This document shows, piece by piece, positions 28,722 through 34,713 of a stretch of 34,713 bases of DNA. Origin of the DNA: Clostridia bacterium. Lineage in GTDB: Bacteria > Bacillota > Clostridia > TANB77 > CAG-508. Under the pieces are notes generated by a model, which saw nothing but the letters and a program-made list of their open reading frames with translations, had not been told where the DNA came from and did not search any database. The stretch spans positions 1 to 34,713 of the forward strand of contig JAAWEA010000035.1 of NCBI GenBank assembly GCA_022794055.1. The letters are read 5' to 3'. Both the position numbers and the translations under genes were made by a program. Within the stretch, counting starts at the first letter, position 1. The number at the start of each line of letters is the position of its first letter.

Positions 28722-28812
28722 AGAGGGAAAAAGGGTCCAGGACAAAAAATCCCTCTTGTATAAATATAATTTAGTAAAGAGGGATTTTTTGTCCTGGACC
28801 CTTTTTCCCTCT
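28722..28812. repeat. Perfect 36-bp inverted repeat between groES and groEL
   Basis: Left arm 28722-28757 AGAGGGAAAAAGGGTCCAGGACAAAAAATCCCTCTT is the exact reverse complement of right arm 28777-28812; 19-nt loop. Confidence 0.97.
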
Positions 28813-28826
28813 TTGGGAGGAGATAA

Positions 28827-30467
<1,641 letters not shown>

Positions 30468-30492
30468 AATTTAAAAAATTTTAAAAAATCTC

Positions 30493-30533
30493 TTGACAGT
30501 TATAAAAAAATACATTATAATTTATAACTGTCA
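30493..30533 (+). promoter_or_regulatory. tRNA-Gly promoter flanked by 13-bp inverted repeat
   Basis: TTGACA 30493-30498, N17, TATAAT 30516-30521; TGACAGTTATAAA 30494-30506 / TTTATAACTGTCA 30521-30533. Confidence 0.85.
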
Positions 30534-30543
30534 GGAACAATAT

Positions 30544-30617
<74 letters not shown>

Positions 30618-30648
30618 ATCTATGTAAATATTGAACTTGAAATAATAC

Positions 30649-30722
<74 letters not shown>

Positions 30723-30925
30723 TTAGAGAAGTCATTGTATTAGAAAGAGGTCTAGTATGATGGCTTTTTTATTATGACTAACATTCAAATACTTACTCAA
30801 AATTATGCATTATTTAAAGCCCATAAAAACTTGTTTGCAATCTTAATTTTATGTAGATGTGTTATTAACAAAATAAACATAAAGACGTAAAATAGATATA
30901 TCATAAATAAAGGAGTTGAAGGATT

Positions 30926-31043
30926 ATGGCAAAACGGAACAAGAAACAGCAACAATCCAACAACAAAATTTTTTGCATTAGGAATAGCAGATGTTTATGT
31001 ATCTGTCAAAGTGAATGAAGAAGAAATTGAAATAAAATTGTAG
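30926..31043 (+). pseudogene. Small frameshifted ORF
   Basis: RBS aaaggag and ATG 30926 (MAKRNKKQQQ...) in one frame; another frame gives NPTTKFFALGIADVYVSVKVNEEEIEIKL* ending at TAG about 31043. Confidence 0.35.
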
Positions 31044-31057
31044 CAGTAATTAGTAAT

Positions 31058-31190
31058 CAAAAATAAAAAATCAGAGGAAAAATTCGAGATAAGTACAATT
31101 TTTGTACTACTATATATATCCTAACAAGTACTGAATTTTTCCTCCCTAGTAAAAATTCGAAATTTTGGGACATACTCCCAACGCCTTAAG
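31058..31190 (-). ncRNA. Candidate structured RNA or dispersed repeat, minus strand
   Basis: 12-bp arms 31074-31085/31133-31144, internal AGTAC/GTACT hairpin 31092-31108, TTGGGA/TCCCAA hairpin 31165-31181; T-rich tract on the minus strand after the long stem. Confidence 0.35.
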
Positions 31191-31303
31191 AAAAAATCAA
31201 AAATATAGTTATCAGCAATATGGATAGTGTAAAATTTATCTCTTTCGTTGTAATATATATGTTTTATTGATATAATTTTATTAATTGGAAAGGAAGGTTT
31301 TAA

Positions 31304-31951
31304 ATGGAAAATGATAAATATGTTCCTATAAAAACGATAATTTATTTAATAAGACATGCAGAAACAATTGATGAAAATGGTATAAGAAATACTGATGAAA
31401 CAAGTCAGATGATTAATGAAAAAGAAATCTTATCAATCGAAGGAGAAGAAACATCAAAAAATCTTGGTAAGAATGTAGAACTAAAAAATATTGATGTAAT
31501 CTGGAGTAGTAGTTACACGAGAGCAAAGCAAACAGCAAAATATATCGCAAGTGAAAATAATTTACCACTTAATCTTGATTATAGATTAAGTGAAAGAAAG
31601 TTAGGAAACTTAGATGAAATATCTATGTTTATGAAAGATAAAAAGACAAGAGATCCTTCACAAGAACAATTAGCATATCCAAAATTTAAAACATCAGATG
31701 GAGAAAGTGCAGAAGATACAAATAAAAGAATGACAGAATTTTTGAATGAAACATTGGAAAAGTATAAAGAAAAAAGAGTTGCAATAGTTAGTCATGGTGG
31801 TTCAATAAAATTTTTGTTATTAAATTGGTGTGAAGTAAATAAAAATATGAAACTAGAATATAAAGGAAAAGAATTAAATATCTCATCACCATGTTTATTA
31901 AAACTTACATTTGAGAATAATGAGGTAGTTAATTTAGAACAAATTGTATAA
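31304..31951 (+). CDS. Histidine phosphatase (phosphoglycerate mutase-like) family protein
   Basis: IYLIRHAET, SSYTRAKQTAKYI, VAIVSHGGSIKFLLLNW; RBS aaggaagg. Confidence 0.9.
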   Translation: MENDKYVPIKTIIYLIRHAETIDENGIRNTDETSQMINEKEILSIEGEETSKNLGKNVELKNIDVIWSSSYTRAKQTAKYIASENNLPLNLDYRLSERKLGNLDEISMFMKDKKTRDPSQEQLAYPKFKTSDGESAEDTNKRMTEFLNETLEKYKEKRVAIVSHGGSIKFLLLNWCEVNKNMKLEYKGKELNISSPCLLKLTFENNEVVNLEQIV

Positions 31952-31964
31952 TTGGAGGAGTAAA

Positions 31965-32632
31965 ATGGTAGAATCAAAAGGCTGAATTGGGAAATTGTTA
32001 AAGATGATAAAGCAGAAATTTGGAAAAATCCAAGTATAGAATCTTATTATTTGTTGAATAGATGGAAATCGCAACAAAAGCAGTACTTTCTTGATTTAGG
32101 TTGTGGTTTAGGTAGACATTCAATTTTATTTGGAAAAAATAATTTTAAAGTTAATTGTTTTGATATAAGTGAAGAAGCAATTAATAGAACAAGAGAATGG
32201 GCTAAAAAAGAAAATTTAGAATTTAATTATAATGTTGGAGATATGCTTAAATTACCTTATGAGAATGAACAATTTGACTGTATTTATTGTAGAAATGTAA
32301 TTTCTCATACAGATACAGAAGGAATGAAACAAGTCATTAAAGAGCTTTATAGAGTAATGAAAAATAATGGAGAATGTTATTTAACATTAGGTTCAAAAGA
32401 TACATGGGGATTTAAACAAGAAGATTGGCCCTTAATTGACGAAAATACAAGACTGAGAATGGAAGAAGGTCCAGAATATAAAATACCACATTTTTATGTA
32501 GATTATAATTTAGTCCAAGAGTTATTTAAAGATTTTGAAATTATTAATATATATCAAGTGGTAAATTACTATAAAGATAATAAAGGTTTGTTTGATTCAT
32601 ATCATTATCATGTTTTAATTCATAAAGATTAA
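31965..32632 (+). CDS. Class I SAM-dependent methyltransferase (apparent N-terminal frameshift)
   Basis: FLDLGCGLGRHSILFGK, VNCFDIS; frame open from 31964 (KRLNWEIVKDDKAEIWKNPSIESYYLLNRW), but the only ATG with an RBS (31965) is out of frame. ORF track starts at 32051. Confidence 0.85.
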
Positions 32633-32688
32633 CAAACTAATAAGTAGAATAATGATTAACAAATAAATGGGAAAATAAGGTATAAAAT

Positions 32689-32787
32689 ATGAATAGTTTA
32701 GAAATATGGAATAAAAATATATATCCAATAATTGTTTCTATTCTACATAGCGGAACATATCTTCCTAACTTAAGACTACTGGGTTAA
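32689..32787 (+). pseudogene. Truncated N-formylglutamate-amidohydrolase-like N-terminus
   Basis: MNSLEIWNKNIYPIIVSILHSGTYLPNLRLLG*; PIIVSIxHSGTYLP resembles the family's N-terminal motif. Confidence 0.45.
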
Positions 32788-32930
32788 GATTTATGGCAAA
32801 GCCAAAGTCCTGTGCTACGAAAAAAATTCAAGGATGTGTTATTGGAACAAGAATTAACATATTTTTTTCACTTAGAATTGATAAAAAATACATTGTATAG
32901 TAAAATAATAAAAAATAGGAGGTCATTAAA

Positions 32931-33359
32931 ATGGTATATAATGATAAATATAAGTTTGTAGCGGTTATTAATGAAAAAATTGAAATGGGAAGAGCTCTAA
33001 ACGCAATAGCACATCTGGGGTTGGGGCTTGTCAATATAGCAGATAAAGAAAACAGAGAAAAAATGTCTTTTATAGACTTTCTTGATAAAGATAATGAATC
33101 ACACAAAAGTATATCTGGATTATCTTTGATAGTGCTAAAAGGAAGAAATGGAGAAATAAAAAAAGTAAGAAGACAATTTTTAGAACAAAATATTTTATTT
33201 ACGGATTTTATAGAAACAATGACAGGAGATACCTATGCCGAGCAATTAGTGAAAACTAAAGAATTAGGATTAGAAGAACATAACTATTTTGGAATATTAG
33301 CATTTGGAGAAATAGATAAAATAAATCCTATTACAAAAAGACTTTCTCTATGGAAGTAA
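32931..33359 (+). CDS. DUF2000-like protein
   Basis: KFVAVINEKIEMGRALNAIAHLGLGL, FTDFIETMTGDTYAEQL; RBS aggagg. Confidence 0.85.
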   Translation: MVYNDKYKFVAVINEKIEMGRALNAIAHLGLGLVNIADKENREKMSFIDFLDKDNESHKSISGLSLIVLKGRNGEIKKVRRQFLEQNILFTDFIETMTGDTYAEQLVKTKELGLEEHNYFGILAFGEIDKINPITKRLSLWK

Positions 33360-33386
33360 AATTTTATTGAGTTATATATTTATGAT

Positions 33387-33426
33387 AAACACCACAAAGC
33401 TTGGCAGAGTTATGTGGTGCTTTATT
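33387..33426. terminator. Terminator hairpin between convergent genes
   Basis: CACCACA (33390-33396) / TGTGGTG (33413-33419) followed by CTTTATT. Confidence 0.65.
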
Positions 33427-33461
33427 ATTTGCAGAAAATCATCCTAAGCCTATAAATTTAA

Positions 33462-34655
33462 TTATTTATAATTTTTAGTCAAATAAATCATTAGTTTTGT
33501 ATAAACAATAATTATAAGTGTTACTAAAAACAATAATATTTTAAAAACAATTATATTGTCAAATAGACTAGCAATGTATAAAACTATATATCCTACTATT
33601 CTGGAAATATTTAATACTATTTGCCAAGTTATTTGATGTTCTACAATATAATCATTTATTACTTTTTCATCTTCATTTATAATATCATAATTCTTGGTTT
33701 CAGCGGTATTTAGTAATAAAACTAAAAATACACTATTACATATATTATATATAATTATTGAAGTTTTATTAATATTAAATAAAAGTAATAATACACTTAT
33801 AACCATAGCAATATTACTGAATTTCAAAACATTTTTATTACTTTTTAGTTTATATTGAAAAACATAAACTGATACCATTGAGCATATAGAAAATATAGTT
33901 GTCAATATACCAAGACTAAGTGTTGTTTTAAAAGTCATTACAATTAGTATTGTAATTAATGTTTCTAATAGATAATGTACAATACCATCACATAGAGCTA
34001 TTTTATACACTATATTAAATTTGTTATTATTTCTTATATATTTTATATATTCTTTTAAATCATATTTCTTATTACTTATTTTTTCTTTATCCTTAATTAA
34101 CAATGAAAATGAAAATTGTATTAAAGATAACAAAAGCACAATTTTTGCAATATAAGAAAAAGATGTTAATTCTATTGATGCTCCAAATATAATTGGAAAA
34201 AATATTTTCAAAAGCTTGCTTAAAATTGATTTAATAGAGATAAAACTATTTTCAACATTCTTGGTATATTCATTAATTAATGTATGTCCAGCTACCCAAA
34301 ATAATCCTTGCACAATACCATAAAAAAAACCAAGATAAGCATAGTAAATTGTTATTTTTTCTTTTAATAAAGCTATCATTAAAATGTATACACAATATAA
34401 TATTATTCCACTTCGAAATATTATTACTTGTCCTCTATTTTTGATTGTTTTTGCACAGATTAAAAAAGTAATCAAAATTCCAACAAATGATAATGCATAA
34501 TAAATAGAAATACATTTATAGTCATAATTAGTTAAGGTTATAAAATAAGCCACCATAAAAGTATTTAAAAACATATATAAAATATTATTTATTAAGCAAG
34601 CTCCAGTCAATCCTATTATATTTCTATTATTTTTTATTTTATCTTTCAATTTCAT
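33462..34655 (-). CDS. MFS-like polytopic membrane transporter
   Basis: 397 aa with about 12 hydrophobic segments; GFFYGIVQGLFWVAGHTLINEY. Confidence 0.7.
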   Translation of the reverse strand: MKLKDKIKNNRNIIGLTGACLINNILYMFLNTFMVAYFITLTNYDYKCISIYYALSFVGILITFLICAKTIKNRGQVIIFRSGIILYCVYILMIALLKEKITIYYAYLGFFYGIVQGLFWVAGHTLINEYTKNVENSFISIKSILSKLLKIFFPIIFGASIELTSFSYIAKIVLLLSLIQFSFSLLIKDKEKISNKKYDLKEYIKYIRNNNKFNIVYKIALCDGIVHYLLETLITILIVMTFKTTLSLGILTTIFSICSMVSVYVFQYKLKSNKNVLKFSNIAMVISVLLLLFNINKTSIIIYNICNSVFLVLLLNTAETKNYDIINEDEKVINDYIVEHQITWQIVLNISRIVGYIVLYIASLFDNIIVFKILLFLVTLIIIVYTKLMIYLTKNYK

Positions 34656-34680
34656 TTATTTATACTCCTAATAGTTATTT

Positions 34681-34713
34681 TTAATATATCATAATAATTA
34701 ATATATCATAATA
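34681..34713. repeat. 17-bp tandem repeat running off the window edge
   Basis: TTAATATATCATAATAA followed by TTAATATATCATAATA. Confidence 0.8.

Noticed and set aside
28722-28812. Simple rho-independent terminator explanation
   Set aside because: The arms are far longer than a normal terminator, the structure is nested, and there is no terminal U run after the long stem; it also lies between genes expected to be co-transcribed.

Overview
AT-rich (low-GC) chromosomal window, most consistent with a Clostridia-like Firmicute. It is mostly core genes: polA, uppP, dxs, ylmH-like, tsaE-tsaB-rimI, mreB, mtaB, radA, disA, a cyclophilin-type PPIase, a DUF1846 protein, groES-groEL and two tRNA-Gly(TCC). 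Accessory genes include an ABC-F fragment, a possible UDG-fold protein next to ogt and NUDIX, two GtrII-like membrane proteins, a vWA surface protein with an LPKAG tail, DUF2000, a methyltransferase and an MFS-like transporter. No CRISPR array, transposase or prophage was seen. The best non-routine signals are: (1) a perfect 36-bp nested inverted repeat between groES and groEL; (2) a second CIRCE-geometry palindrome upstream of the recognisable CIRCE; (3) WalR-type TGTWAH-N5 triplet boxes upstream of mreB and of an uncharacterised small gene; (4) a 1-nt (+1) disruption of polA at UUU-CGG that would restore the exact wild-type protein if the ribosome slipped; (5) helically phased AAAATAATTGCA repeats between an RHH regulator and a surface-protein gene; (6) a 13-bp inverted repeat spanning the tRNA-Gly promoter; (7) several apparent frameshifts and gene remnants. 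All calls come from reading the sequence and the supplied ORF track. No database search was run.
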